From: Symbiodinium natans
Taxonomy: Eukaryota; Sar; Dinophyceae; Suessiales; Symbiodiniaceae
Reading direction: 5' to 3'
Length of the DNA: 64,000 nt
Assembly: GCA_905221605.1 (NCBI GenBank)
Contig: CAJNDS010000426.1
Location: forward strand, 62,001-126,000
This document shows, one piece after another, positions 1 to 12,830 of the stretch (position 1 is the first letter of the stretch; each line of letters begins with the position of its first letter). The notes below the pieces were generated by a model. It had not been told where the DNA came from. It ran no database searches and saw only the letters and a list, made by a program, of their open reading frames with translations. Both the position numbers and the translations under genes were made by a program.

Positions 1-3000
1 TAAGGACATGACTGTAAAGAAAATGGGTTCACCAGCTGCATCAGTACAGCTAGAGCTCGCAGCTGGTGGCTCTGAGCGGCCCCTGGATGATGGCGAAAAC
101 ATTAGACCCGGCTGGGTCATCCGCGCATGTCAGATGATACTGGTACACATCTCCGTCGCAACTCGCTCATGACTTGAGAAGTTGTCGCCTTTTTTGACAC
201 GAGAAAGCACTCCTCCCGGCGTGCTCCTATTCCCTGAAGCCACAAGGTCACCTCCTGCTGCGATGAGCCCATCGGGGACGTGAGTGTGACCATGGCGGCG
301 ACCGACAATGTTGCTGGGTGTACAGACGCCTCGGGCTCCTGCCAGTTGTGACCTGGCAAGTACTGTAGCTGCTTGTAGCGGTTGTCGGCAGCAGCGTTGC
401 AGAGGAGTGTCATGTGATGTTACGTGTGCCATCATCGGACTCTGTCCGGGAAGCTTGTGCAACAGCGTCCCGTGGTGTCTACAGGATGGTGCCTCTAGGA
501 GAATGCCGTATTCATTTGCAACACGCATCGTTTGGCGAGATGAGGCAGTTGCCGTTGAAGGCAGGCTGAGCACATCGGCACGTGCAACATGATAGTTGGT
601 GCACCAGCCAGAAACTTGTGATGCAAGGTGACTTCGGACGCTCGAGGGAAAAAAGACCGCCACCCAGACTTTGTAACTGTTGTGTGACACGTGAAGAGCT
701 TTCAAAAGATTCATGTGTCCTGCGTGTCCTGCGAGGTTTGCTACAGGATGAAGCCTCGCTTCTTTGTCTATGCTACTGATCCTGAGGAGCAGGAGGAAGA
801 GGCTCGAAGGAATGTGTTCCAGCAACGGAAGCTGGTCTCGGAAGATGTGCCACGGAAGGAAGATCCCGATGCGTGTGAAGACTCAGGGTGGCTGACTGCG
901 ACTTCCTTGTTCTTTCCTGCCAGTTCTGCTAGCATGAACGTCGCCAGGCCCTTGTGGGATGCCAGCTGCCTCTGGCTAGCTGCAAGTGAAGGCAAGCAGC
1001 TACTCGTAGCAACAGAAAGGAAACATCGTCTTCCGTGCTGTTCTGAAACCTGTTGGTGAACCCAAGGGCAGATTCCAGAAGATGCCATTGCAGTTCATGG
1101 CAGCCAAGTCCTTGACTGCAACACAGCGTGTGCACGATGGCTCTTGATGCGAAACCTGCAGCCCAGGTGCCACTTGCGTCTGGCCCAGTGCTGCAGCCAG
1201 ACTTCGAGCACGCCTCCGCGTGAGACCGAGCTTGCCGCTGTTTGCCTTGCTTTGGCAAAGCATTGCAGGTGCCTTGTGTTTGGGATCTGAGGCGCCGATC
1301 AGATCGTCGGGTTTGAGCTCGGCCCAACGGGTGGCCCGCTCGGCAGACATTTTCTGTCGGTCACTTTTCAGGGGCTGCCTTCCGAACATGATTGCAAAGG
1401 GGCCTGGGATGGGGTGAGGACGTGAGGCTCTGTGCGATGGGCTGTCATCGAACAGGATGTGGAATTTGAGCAGACAAATCACCTTGATGGAGGCTGTTTG
1501 TTGCTGCGTGGCTCTTCGTCTGTCATGCTGGTTGTAATCGGAGCTTAAGGACTAGGATGCAGAATCCAAGCTTCTATGGGGCTTCTGTGTCTCCATTTCC
1601 CGGCATCAAACTCTCTGCATCGTCTTTCAGTCGGCTCTTGGCCCCCCCCGGCTCGCATGAGATCTGGCTGCATGTTCAAGAACGATGACAGTTGAGCTTG
1701 TCATGAACCAGGGCCAGGGTGTTGAGAAATGTTGCGAAGGTGTTCGGGCTGTGCTGTTGTCGCGTCAGAGTACTTTGCTTGTCGCGTTGTAATGACAACA
1801 GTGCGACTTGGTCAGATAGTCGGGTGGCAAAAAAAGCGGCGCTCGGCCAGAGGCATGGATTTGCTGCTGTGCAGACACCAAGGCTCAGCAAGCAAAGCCG
1901 GTTCGCAGGAATCTCAGGTGGCCTATCTGGAACTGCTGATGCCAGCTGGTGTTGATCCTGTAGGGATGCAGCTTGAGCTTGTCTGCAGCTGTTCTGGCTC
2001 TTTGCATGGAATTGACCAATGTAGAGAAGATTTTATCGCAATTTTGAGCTCCTCGTCTTTTCAGCAGCACCTGGTCGTGCTCTTTGCGACGTGAGACAAT
2101 GATACTTGCCATTACTTGCCAGCCCAGGAATGGCTAGATTGCTTGATGCAGAAGGCCAAGAAGCAATTGTTGGCAAGAGCCAGGCACGTGAACTCAGTGT
2201 GAACTCGCCGCTGCAAGACCATTGTCCAAGACCTGTCAGGGATATTGGTTGGACGCTGAAGATTTTGTGTCCACTGCCGACCTAGATGCTGAGCACCTCG
2301 GAAAGGCGAGCTCTGGTAGTCACCGTAGTCACCTCACACGGGACCGAGCAATACAGGCACTCTGTGCTTAGCTCTTGCCATCGTCAAACTCTGGCAGGTA
2401 GGATTTCCGAGGGACTGGCCCGGCGTTTATGGCTCCAGCAAGGCGCTGAAGCAATTAGTCGGCAAGAAAGGGAAGTGCGCAGGCAAGAAGGTTCCTTGGC
2501 AGCAGCCCAGATGCCAGCGTCTTTTCGATTCAGAACACTCACAACACGCCAAGAAACTGGAAGATGTAGGTTGGAGTGGTTCCAGGCCCGCTGCCCAGAG
2601 CACGCCACATCGGCAAAGGTTTTTATGAAGCAAGCCTTCCCTTCATGTGCACTGGTGCTGTCGTGGAGCGATGGTGCAGTTGCCAGTTGCGTAGCGCGGG
2701 TTCAAAGAAAAGAGCCTTCCCTGCCCCTCGAGCCATCAAGGCCCTGATGCATCGCAGTTGTCGATGGTCAAGGCGGAAGATGCGGAAGTCACTAGTTGCC
2801 AAGCGTTGCCAAGTACGTCGGCGAAAGTTCGGCGACGACTTTGCCTGACAGGGTCTGAAGTTTTATCCGCTTCAAAGCTTCTCGAATGCAGAACGTGCTG
2901 CTAAGGCAGGTCATGCATGTGGATCCTCGTTAAGTTCTGTAAAGTGTGTGAAGTGTGCTTGCTGCAGCTCGCTGGCATGGACGTTGTGCGCGGCTGGGCA

Positions 3001-4439
3001 GTGCGGAATTCTGAGAATCAGCACCTTTCCGCTTTCGTTTGTTTCTTTCACCGTTTATGGTTGCGCAAAGGTACGAGCACATGGACAAAGGGGTTAGCGA
3101 GGCGTTTGTAGCGGAGCGATATTGGTGGAATTCTCTGCCTGCCGCTGCCTCAGCCCTGCCTCAATTCATGCGCTGGTGGCTGGAACTACCGGCTGAACTC
3201 CAAAAACCTAGGATGGCACCTGGATAGACTTCACTCCGAGGCATCAAGCTGCAAGCTGCAAGAAAGCTGTCTCAATGAAAAAAGCGTGAAACTTGTCTTC
3301 TATGGCCTGTGTTGTCAGGCCTGACATGTTCCCGGAGATGTTGCTCGCTGAAGCAGTCGATGGTGCTCCCAAGGCCTTTCCGAACCGGTCATTTGGGGGC
3401 ACAGGTGTGAAAAAGCACTTGCGATCGAGTGCAGGCCATGGACGTTTTGAGCAGCCGGCAGAACTCGATCCTGCTCGCTCTGCTCGTGCAGCGATTTCCA
3501 GGCAACGCGGGGACGATTCTTCTGCAAATCAATGTCTTTGGCTTGGAGATGATTCGAAGGTCATGTGGGATCGTCCGTGAAAGCAGAGCCAAAGGCCACA
3601 CCCACTCTGAAATTTTCCGAAAGAAAAGGGTTCCCTGTTCTTTGGTTGGAGGAGACCAAGGCCAGCGCTTCAGCCACGTCCTCGACGAAGGTCTGGAATA
3701 TTTTTTGTTCTTGGGTTGAAGCTGTTCATTGATCGAAACAGGTAACGACCAAGATTCAGCAGTCTGCCAAGGCAGTTCTCACGTCTTTCGAAGTGGGCAC
3801 ATCATGCCAGATGTTTTGGCACTGCGTGATGGCTTCTCTCCTGTCCACGAAGAGGTTTCGCCAAAGTCGACAGGGCCAGCACCCGCATCTCTGAGGGAAC
3901 TTGCGAGGCAGGTTGGCAGACTGCACTCTGGCAGTATGGAGCACTACACGCCTTGAAGCGTATCAATAAGGACAGGATGCAAGCAGAGGATGTAAGCACA
4001 TGTTGCTGCAAGTCTGCAGTCCGATCGGCAGGCGTATCCAGTCCGGCGATGTGGAGGCTCGGCATTCTGCAGTTGTGTGAACCGACGCCATCATACGAAG
4101 CTTCAGGCCGTGAGTCAAATGGAGGAGAAGCTGCGCGGTGAAGATGAGCAGCTTCCTCGTTCTCTTCATGTTGCTTTGTGAAGTCGTGTGAGCTGTAAGT
4201 CGGAGTGCCGGCCAAAGCATCCTTCCGATTGTATCGTCTCATGTTCATTGCCGCTGGCAGCACCAAACGCGACGTGCTGTGCTCAAATTGTGCAACTTCT
4301 GGATCATTTGCCTCACAAGGCTGTGTGTACAGATTGCAAGCGAAGGACTGGTGGAAGTCTTAAGTCGCTCCTGCTGCTGCTGCCCATGCCCATCATGACA
4401 GCCTCATGAGTCGCCAGACTGAGGCCACACCCTTGTCAA
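1..4439. other. Region without a supported gene
   Basis: Open stretches here are short and overlap on both strands, and none matches a family I recognise. The best coding-like piece is on + near 780-890: an acidic, Glu/Arg-rich segment (EEQEEEARRNVFQQRKL) just after an AG|G that could be a splice acceptor. A second is near 3430-3560 on +. Either could be a 5' exon of the ARM gene downstream or of another gene, but neither can be joined convincingly to anything. No simple repeats of note are present. Confidence 0.4.
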
Positions 4440-4444
4440 AGATG

Positions 4445-7400
4445 TTGGGGGACAGCAAAACCCAGGCTGCGGAGAGATCTTTGCAAAAGGCTTGCAAAGG
4501 ACGCTTTGCCTTCCGTCAGGAGGCTGCCCTGAAGCTGATGCTCATGTTGACAGATGCCGGTGTCTCCCAGCCCGGCTCAGACATTGGCACCGAGGCGCAT
4601 TTGAGCCATCACGAAGACTCACAGACTCATAGACCCAGAGCAGCGAGGGACTGCATGAGTGTCTGTAGTGTACTGTGGCGACTGCCAAGTTGCAGCGCTC
4701 ACATCGGCATGCCCTGAGATGATAGCTGGCGGCGCTGTGCCAAGCCTTCGCCAGCTCCTGTCGAGTTCGGACTCCGCGCTTCAGGCAGTTCTTGGTGCTT
4801 CTCAGGCAGCTCTCATGGCTTTGTTGCGTGTTGTTATTCGGCAGGAGATGTCTGCAGCTGTGCTTGGCAATCTATGTCCACAGCTCTGCGACTCTTTCGT
4901 GCCCAAACATCCAAGCCAAACCGTTGCTCGTCAGCACCTTGCGTTTTTTTTGTGTGATGCCACGAGGTCATGAAAGTCCTGAGAATCAAGACAAGCTCGC
5001 GGAGGCACATGATACAGGGCATGGTTGTCGCTGAATGTTCAGCAACTTGTGACACTTGCAAACTCCCTGTTTCTCCGCTTCATCGCGCTTGTAGTCCCAA
5101 CTTGGACATCGTGGCAGTAATGGTAGCAAGAGTAGCATCCTGGCTAACTTTTGTGGCTCACCTCTGTGACACAAAACGGGTGGTGCACCAAGTACACACT
5201 GCCATCTCACTGCCTAACCCTTGCCGCTGTGACGCTGTGGAAAACCAAACCGACTTTCCTGCTGTAGTGGACTGCTCCCAGCTGCAGAATGTTCTCCTGG
5301 TAGCACAAGGCTCTCCCGAATTAGACCATAGATGTCCCTCCGTCGCGCTTGCTTCTCCCGACGATGCTGGCGATAAGCAGACGATGAAGACGGGTAGTCA
5401 ACGCTAGAGTTCTGAAAGAATGTCGACTTCAGTCGACCCTCAATCTGAAAGATGTGGCCAATGACAAGCCCGAAGCCCCCTGAACGGAGTTGAAACCTCA
5501 CATTCCATGCCCAAACCCTGTCGTCAACCTTGTGCGGAGCAGCAAGATCCTGGTGGGAAGCCCTGATACAAGTTGCCTTAAAGTCTTAAGTGATGCGAAG
5601 CAAGTTTTTCTAAGCGATGTGGGTACCAGCATGAAGGCAGAGATCTTCTCGAAGCTCGTGGATCTACTATCCAGTGGCGCAGCCCCCTCAGTGCAAGCTT
5701 TGCAGGTCCTCATCTCTGCTCTGCTGGGAAAGCCGCCTAGGTGACGCCGGCCCAGGAAGCAGCCTACGCAATTTGGAACCTGACAGTTGGCCACGAGAAG
5801 AACAGTGCCGGGTTCTTACAGTCTAGACTCCAACGAATGGCAGGGCATCACGTCTGACGTTTTTTGGTTGCTGAAGCACATGGCCTGCATGCAGCTTCAT
5901 GTGTTGCTCAGGACGCAATCGCACGTTTGGGCGCAGTGCCAAAGCTCGCAGAGCTCTTGAAGAACACGTCCGACATTGCACAGGAAAATGCTGCAGGCAG
6001 ATGGCATTGGATCATGTTCTTGGCCTTGGAGGGGTTTAGCGACCACAGGGTCACGATTGCTGGTGCTATCCGCCCAAAAACCATTGCTAGCAGAGATAGG
6101 GTAGAATGCTGGGTGCAGTTTCGGATGGGGCTTCTCAAGCGGGTTCTATAGAACGCCTGTAGAACACTGAGCCAGGTGAGGTGTCAGTATCCTGCTGTCC
6201 CCACCCCCCCCCCCAGCCAGCTCCCCTCCCCACCCTCTCCTTGCTGTAGCGGGACGCTGTGAAGGCGCTCTGATGCACATCACAATGTCTGCAGAAGCTA
6301 GGTCCGTCTGCGGCTTGGGACCTTGCTTTCTTGCACCTCCAATGCCAATGCCCAATCACGTGATGACCAAGTGATGGTGCAGGCAATCAGCAAGTGCAAT
6401 GCCATCCCAAAGCTCTGTGAGCTCCTGCAACCCAGCTTTGAGCCAGAGGCAGCAGCATGGTCGAAGCTACTTTGGAGGTGAGCAGCTTGTTAGCCTGCAG
6501 GTGAGCACGCAAGCAGCTGGAGCATTGCTGAACCTGGCAAGTGATTGTGCAGAGTATGCGAAGGCCTTGCGCGTCTTTCTTTACAAGTAATTCAGTATCC
6601 TCGCCTGCCTCATCCAGTGATGAGCGTGAAGGAGATCGTGTCGAACGATGCCATCGGTCCACTGATAAACCTTGTGAAGGCAAGCAGACATGTCCTTCTC
6701 CGTGACCGCAATGAGAAACAGCAATGAGAAACAGAATCGCGCTGGGTCAGAGGATGGACCAGACTTGGCTCGAGAGTACGCCGCCGGTGCGCTGATGAAC
6801 CTCATGCGTGGGGACAGATGCTTGCACACAGTGTGGTTCGGTTCCCTTTCCAAGTGCAGGCTTCCATGTGCAGCACACTGTACGCCGGTACGCTTTGGCA
6901 CGTCATGTGCTTTGCAGAATGCGACCTTCTACGACTTTCCTGTGAGAATTTGTGAGAGGAGATGGGGGTGGCCAGTGCTGCTGCGAAGCTCTCTGCCATC
7001 CCTGCGCTTGCCGGCTTGCTGTCCAGATCCTCAGGCCATTCTGAGGCCATGAAATGGCTTGTAACAGAGGAGACTTTGCAGATGACGTTTTGTCATGGTT
7101 TTCTCTCTCTTCCTTTCTCTGATTCGCTCTTCTTTGCCCACGGGCTGTGCTTGGCTGTGCTTTTCCGCAACTTCACAGCTTCTGAGAGGCACTAGGGGCC
7201 CTGGCCAACTTAGCGAGCGGAAGCGCAGATCGCCAAATCCAGATCTACAAGGCCGGTGGCTTCCCTTAAGCGCCCTCTCTCGAAATCTCTTTCTCTTCAT
7301 CATTGTTTGGTCTGCGCTGTCTGCGGCAATCCTCGTCCGCTTCCTGGGCAGGCCCAGGTAACGCGCAAGACCGTGTCGTTGCTGAGTGATCCAGATATCG

Positions 7401-10400
7401 ACGTACGGCGCAGCGCGGGCACCTCAAGCTTTGTTGCGCGCCTTTGCGCATGCCTTTGCCCTTGCCTGGGCTGGGAAGTTGTGAGGCAGCTGCGTTGCTC
7501 ATGAACCTGGCCCCGCATGGCAAGATCAAGGCCACAGTTGTGTCAAATTTCGGGGGCAGCATAAGGGCATGCAAGGACATGGACATTGTGCCTTGCGGAA
7601 AAAGCAAGGAAAGAATTGTGGAAGCCGGCGCGCTGAAGCCTTTAGCGAAGTCATTGAAAGACGAGGACGAAATCTTGAAGGACCTACACAGAAGTTCTCA
7701 TCGCTTGCTGGAGAGAAGCGCAATTTTGCTGGAAAAAAATCTGCTTATGGCTGTCTCAAGGAACGTGCGGCCGGTGCCCTTGCCAATCTGTTCAACGACC
7801 ACAGTGCCAACGTGCATCAAGGTTTCCAGCAGGCACCGGGCATTATCCATATGTTACTACTATATTTGTCCAGGAAACTGCTATACTTCGTGGCATGGAC
7901 CTTTATGCATAATTTGGTTATCCTCTTACAAAAGGTACTCTTAATCGGAATAGTTCCCTCCACAAGTTAAAGCGGAACACTTGGACGTCAGTCATATAAA
8001 AGTGATTTTCAATCCCAGAGACTTTTGGCCAATCCCAGTGGGTGTTTCTCAAGACCCAAGTGGCTATACGACGACACGGCATGTGTTTATAAACGCAACA
8101 GTGTTTATGAACATGGGCTCCTGGGACAGGAACATGTTACAAATCACTAAACCAAAATCCCAAACAACCCTACCCCTGAAAACGTCACGCATCTGGTAGA
8201 CGAGGCACCTTGCGGGCGAGACGTCCGTTAACCCATTAACCCATGAACCCAATCATTTGTGCCCTACGAATGGGTCAACCCATTCCGCCATCAACCCTAT
8301 CCTTTGGCCCCGTGACTGGGTCAACCCCCACATATTTACCCATTGACCCATTGACCCCATTGACCTATGAACCCAATCCTTTTGGCCCTGTGAATGGGTT
8401 CGTGGGTTGACCCCATTCAAGGGCCCAAATATATGGGCTAATGGGTGAACGGAAACTGCATGTGTTTCTAAACACAGGACGCTTCAAAAACATTGGCGCC
8501 CGATACAAGACACCAATTCCATAAAAATCACCAAACGAGGCAGGTTACAAGAATGTGGGGCATACTCGGTTACCCAACCCAAAACCCTCACGCAAACCCT
8601 ACAGCCTATCCCCTAAACCCTAAAACCCTAAGCCCAAAAGTCTAAAACCCCACCCAGCTAGGTGGGCAGTGAAAAGGAACCTTCAACCCAAAACAAACCC
8701 TTAAAAGCCTTGACCCTAGGCAAAGCCCACAAAACCTTGAAAACCCTCAGCCCTAGCTGGCAAGATGCTCCTGTCTTGAGGGTCAGCACAGTGGCTGATG
8801 GGTTGAGTGGCGCGGAGACAAGCAAGCTGATCTGGAACCGGCAAAGTTAAGAGTCTCTGGAAGCAGGCACTGTGCAACATGTGAATATGAAGCTGTGGTG
8901 AGGTGGAGGGGGGCAAAGAGGAAGTGTCCCGTGGGAGGAGAGATGGGTCAATTCGCTATATGCCTCAGGTTGCTGGATTGTGTGGGCATACTCGTGATGT
9001 CAATGGGGTCGGTTGACGAATCACTGAAGTACATCCCCTGCCTCTCGCGTGCAAAATCGTTTCAGATTCCCAGATTTGCTCGCTTTGGGAATCTGGGAGC
9101 TTGGTGCAAATCTGGAATCTGGGAAGCTAAGGTGAGCAAATCTTGGAACCAGTCAATATTGTGACTAACATAGAACAGGCTCCGTAGTTTTAAGTCTTGG
9201 AGTTAGGATTAAATTAAGAAGATAAAGCTGCCCTGCATTTTGTCGAATATTGCCGACCTTTCAACCAGCAGAATTTATTTAAGAAGTAAATTTGACCTGC
9301 AAGTATATCCACCAACCAGTTCAGTCGTTGACACTTCACACAGAATAAGGATGCACGTGCACAAATGTGCGTGTGTGCGCACAACTGTAGTCTGTTTCTT
9401 TCGACACATACGACATCGACAAAACATGAGCAATTTGTAAATCATTAAGGTGAAGCTGTCAAAAACCGTTCAAAACTGGTGTCTTTACACATGTAAGAGC
9501 CGAAAGTGCTGTATATTTCGTGTTAGTCGAAATCTCGTCCTGGCCAAGTAAGGCCTTTCGGTAAACAAGTTTTGTGTGGTCAAAAGCACGTCTAGGTGTT
9601 AGGGCCTGGGGTATAGCATCGTTCTGAATGGTCCACATGGTGGGCTGTGCACAACAAAGAACCCTCTGCTGCAGGCGAGTGAGATGATCCCATCTTTGGT
9701 TGCGCTAATCCAAGAAGCCGGTCTCTCTGAAGACGCCAAGCGTCAAGCCGCTCATGCGCTTGCGATGTTGGCTGCTGAGGACGGAGTATTCTTTTTGTTT
9801 CAAACGTTATGCAAAAGGCTTTTACATCTGCATGTTTGCCACAGGATGGGCCGTGCGATGCTGTGTGGCAAGCGAAAGCTGGTCCTCCACTGATAGCTCT
9901 GCTTAAGGCAAGGCGTTCCGAGAAACGGCCTAGTACCGGTGCCATGTCGTAATGCGGCCATATTCTTTGTATGTTAGTTTGGAGAGTATTCAACTACTGT
10001 GGAAGACCAGACTAGCAGCAGAGCAAGTGAACAATCGGGTATGGTTGGCCAAGCATCATTGGATTGCATGTGCTGTCAGGAGATGATCGGCGAGGCTGCA
10101 TTGGGCATCATGCGCCTGGTCTGTAAAATGTGCGTGTTGCCTATCAGTAGGCGGGTTGTTGACAACCGCTTCCCAGGAACTTGTCCTGGAGATGGCCGGA
10201 AGTGAAGGCCGAACTGGCAAAGGCTGGAACCTTGGAGTACCTCATGGACATGCTGAGGCAAGGCATGCCGGCATCCCTGTTTCGGCACAAGCGCTTGACT
10301 CTGTACATGTTCTTGAACATACAAAAAGCTACCAGAACAGGCTTGGAGATGCAATGGCCAAGGAGTGCCCACGTGTTCTGTGTGTGACCCGAGCACTTCA

Positions 10401-11115
10401 TGTTGGACTTCGCATATGTTGCTCCTGTTCTCCCAAAAACAACATTCCTGTTTGTGGAGCACATGGCATCGTTGTGTCCCCCAGGTACGCAGCAGGTGCC
10501 TTGATGAACATGACAGCAGGTTCGCCTGACAGCGCTGAGAAGGTTACTCCTGCAGCGTGTGCCTCATATCAGCTTGCACTGTTTTTTTATGTCCTGATCT
10601 TTGCACCCCATTATTGTGACATTTTCCACAAGGTCAAGGACTTAGCAGAACTTTTGAAAGCTGAAGCCATCCAAGCCTGGATCTCAATTGAACCTGCAGT
10701 GTGGCCGGTTTGCATGGTGGGAGCACATGCTTGCATGTCGCTTGCATCCAGAGTTTGCTGTCTCACTACGTCATACTTTAGGCGGCAGAGTGGGCTGCGG
10801 GTGCTTTGGCGAACATCGTCAGTTGGCGGCTTAGTGCTTTCGAGTGCACAAGCAGGTGTTTGGTCTGCTTAGCACATGTTTCAGAAGCTGAGCTCTGCAG
10901 CCATGTGCAGTTCAGCGATTAAGTCGCATTCGTTGGATCAGGATTTCTGCGTTGGGCTGAGGATCGGGGCATGCGGCACAGGAAACGGCAGTTGCGCAGG
11001 CAAGCTCGGATCAGGTGCAAGTGCCGATGATGCGCGACTGTTGACACATGTCTCAGGGGGCCGCCACTTCTTTGGCCGCCTTGCTGCCCAAGGTTCTGCT
11101 CTTACATCCAAACCA
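4445..11115 (+). CDS. Armadillo (ARM) repeat protein, about 20 short exons
   Basis: Successive + strand segments each read as part of an ARM repeat, the three-helix unit of alpha-solenoid scaffolds such as beta-catenin and importin-alpha. Examples: 4722-4784 (GGAVPSLRQLLSSSDSALQ), 4845 on (EMSAAVLGNL), 5751 on (AQEAAYAIWNLTVGHEKNS), 5912-5996 (AIARLGAVPKLAELLKNTS), 6383-6448, 6501-6563 (VSTQAAGALLNLASD), 6632-6679 (EIVSNDAIGPLINLVK), 6753 on (EYAAGALMNLM), 6962 on, 7192 on (GALANLASGSADRQ), 7350 on, 7480 on, 7605 on, 7755 on (ERAAGALANLF), 9680 on, 9842 on, 10075 on, 10200 on, 10490 on (YAAGALMNMTAG), 10780 on (AEWAAGALANIV). Introns 4785-4844, 6449-6500, 6564-6631 and 6680-6752 are all GC-AG and join in phase. 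The binding partner is unknown. True 5' and 3' ends are not determined; at least ten repeats are visible. Confidence 0.78.
6198..6240. repeat. C-rich homopolymer/low-complexity tract
   Basis: A run of C broken by A and T lies inside an intron of the ARM gene. It is a likely source of indel or assembly error. Confidence 0.8.
8215..8450. repeat. Degenerate ACCCATT/TGACCCA minisatellite
   Basis: Short units of the type ACCCATT, ACCCATG and TGACCC recur about 20 times with variable spacing, and the segment ends in reverse-complement forms (ATGGGT). It lies in the longest ARM-gene intron (about 7.86-9.66 kb). The variants resemble degenerated telomere-like GGGT units, but this is inference. Confidence 0.65.
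8606..8660. repeat. Interstitial telomere-like CCCTAAA tract
   Basis: Three near-consecutive CCCTAAA/CCCTAAAA units lie at about 8610-8632, with further AAACCC and CTAAAACCC pieces on both sides. CCCTAAA is the complement of TTTAGGG, the telomere unit of plants and many dinoflagellates. The tract is short and sits in an intron, so it is not a chromosome end here. Confidence 0.6.
9063..9121. repeat. Imperfect inverted repeat (foldback)
   Basis: The left arm 9063-9079 (CAGATTCCCAGATTTGC) and right arm 9106-9121 (GCAAATCTGGAATCTG) are complementary apart from one missing base, with a loop of about 26 bases that itself carries GAATCTGGG. It could fold in RNA or DNA. It lies in the long ARM intron; no transposase is nearby. 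Confidence 0.65.
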
Positions 11116-11639
11116 AACCAGTACAATTACGCACAGGAGGCTTCTTTCTAGCTCCGTAATGTACTGCGCACCGCTCAACCCGCTCATAGTGAGGCTTTGA
11201 GGGTACCAAGCCGCACATTGTTTGCGCTTTGATTGTCAAGAGTATGTGATATGTGAGACCTGAGATTGTCAAACCGACATCTTGGTGTGATGTTGTTATT
11301 TCACATGCATGCTGTGTTCAGGTAGTTTAAGTATCGTTCCTGGGTTTGCAACGATGAGCCGTTATCATTGATTTTTGTTTGAGGGGAAGGGCCGCACTAG
11401 GGCACGAAGAGGCATGAACCTTCGCCTTGGTGCACTCTTTGAGCACACGTCTCGTCTTGTAAATCTCTTCACAATTTGTCGGTCATGACACTGACGAGGG
11501 CTCACGTATCACAGTGTTCTGCATAGTGCAGGTCACCCCGAATGGTATGGCACTTGTGGTGCTGGCTTTGACGTCGTTGGCAGAAACGCAGGCATCAGAA
11601 GTGCGTGGCCTAGTAATTGTAGTAATTGTAAGGCATCTT

Positions 11640-12130
11640 GAGGGTTCATGCGGATGCAGTTCTCAGGTTTGTTATCTCGACTCTTGAGGTGACAAGAGCG
11701 TTGGGGCCGAAAGAGAAAGCCAAGCTGCGTGACTTCAGGGACCCGCAGTTGCGCTTAATTACCAAGAGTTGCGTGCCATGCTACTGTATGTCTTCGGCAA
11801 ATACCAAGCCTGCCGCGATAGGACAGCAGCAACCCCGACCTGCAAGACTACACAAAGGCTCGGCTCTGTTGGACTGCAGATGCACGCGGACGTGCCGCGG
11901 AAAGCCAGGCACTGGCGGACAAGCTCGGCCCAAACTTCACAATCTGAGATGAAAACCTGATGTCGGCAATGCTCCCCGAAGAGAGGATGTCGCTGTGTGT
12001 GGCCATAGAGCCAGAACTCCATGCAGCTGCCTTGTTACCCGTACACGTAGGATCTGGTATTCCTGTCCCGCAGCTGCAAGATGCTGCAAGTCTTGGAAAA
12101 GGACTTAGGAAGTGGGGGCTGAGCGAATGA
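11640..12130 (+). CDS. Unrecognised coding-like segments (possible terminal exons)
   Basis: One frame from an AG|G at about 11820 reads a charged, alanine-rich sequence (ARGRAAESQALADKLGP) to TGA at 11945-11947. The same frame continues without a break into another coding-like stretch (AMLPEERMSLCVAIEPELHA) ending with TGA at 12128-12130. Upstream, 11700-11760 reads GPKEKAKLRDFRDPQLRLI in a different frame. This may be the 3' exons of a separate gene, more ARM-gene exons with an intron over the first TGA, or a decayed gene. I do not recognise the product. Confidence 0.3.
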
Positions 12131-12660
12131 AGCTGCCTAAGGCTGCCTCAGCATTTAACCCGGCCCTGTGAAGGCTTCAAAAGGCTCTGCGAGACAGTTG
12201 CCACACAGCGCTGCGCGTTTGGCGTGAAAGACACTAAAGTTAAAGCGTGGCTCCTTCAAGTGTTGGGCAAGGTTCACTTCGCTCACTTGTTCGGATGGGA
12301 AAGCGTGGGGTATGAACATCCATTCCTCTGAGGCATGAGAACGGTGTGTGCCCGGTCTCCTCTCTGATGGTAAGACTCCATCTCAGTTGCTTCTTCCTGC
12401 GATGTGGTAGGAAGTTTTGAACTTCAAGGATATTCGGTGTATGTTTCGGTATCCTTCGGTATCTTCAGAATATCGCTTTCAATGTCGTGTACGTTTCGGT
12501 ATCTTCGAAGTGCTTTGAATGTCGTGTTTCTCTCGCACATTGAGATGGTCATAAAGATTGTCCGAGGTTGCACTCGGCGAGGGTACAACTGGAAGGCCAA
12601 GGCCGTCGAGCTTGAGACGTGTTTTCCGTGAAGTTTTGTGTGAGATAGTTTCCTTGCCCT

Positions 12661-12830
12661 TGAGCCCGCTTGCACGCAGGCACGCACGTGCATGCGCACG
12701 CGGGCATGCGTACGCGCACGCACCCACGCGCACGCCCACGTACGCACGCACACACACACATCAAACCACATCAAAACGCACATCAACACACGCATCAACA
12801 AACACGCACACACAGAGAGAGCATGCCACA
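12661..12830. repeat. Alternating purine-pyrimidine CA/CG tract
   Basis: GCACGC, GCGCAC and CACACA units alternate almost perfectly over about 110 bases and then grade into CACATCAAA units. Such tracts can adopt Z-DNA. Open frames across it are by-products of the composition. Confidence 0.75.

Noticed and set aside
8600..8660. True chromosome end
   Set aside because: Only a few CCCTAAA units, flanked on both sides by exons of one gene; an interstitial tract.
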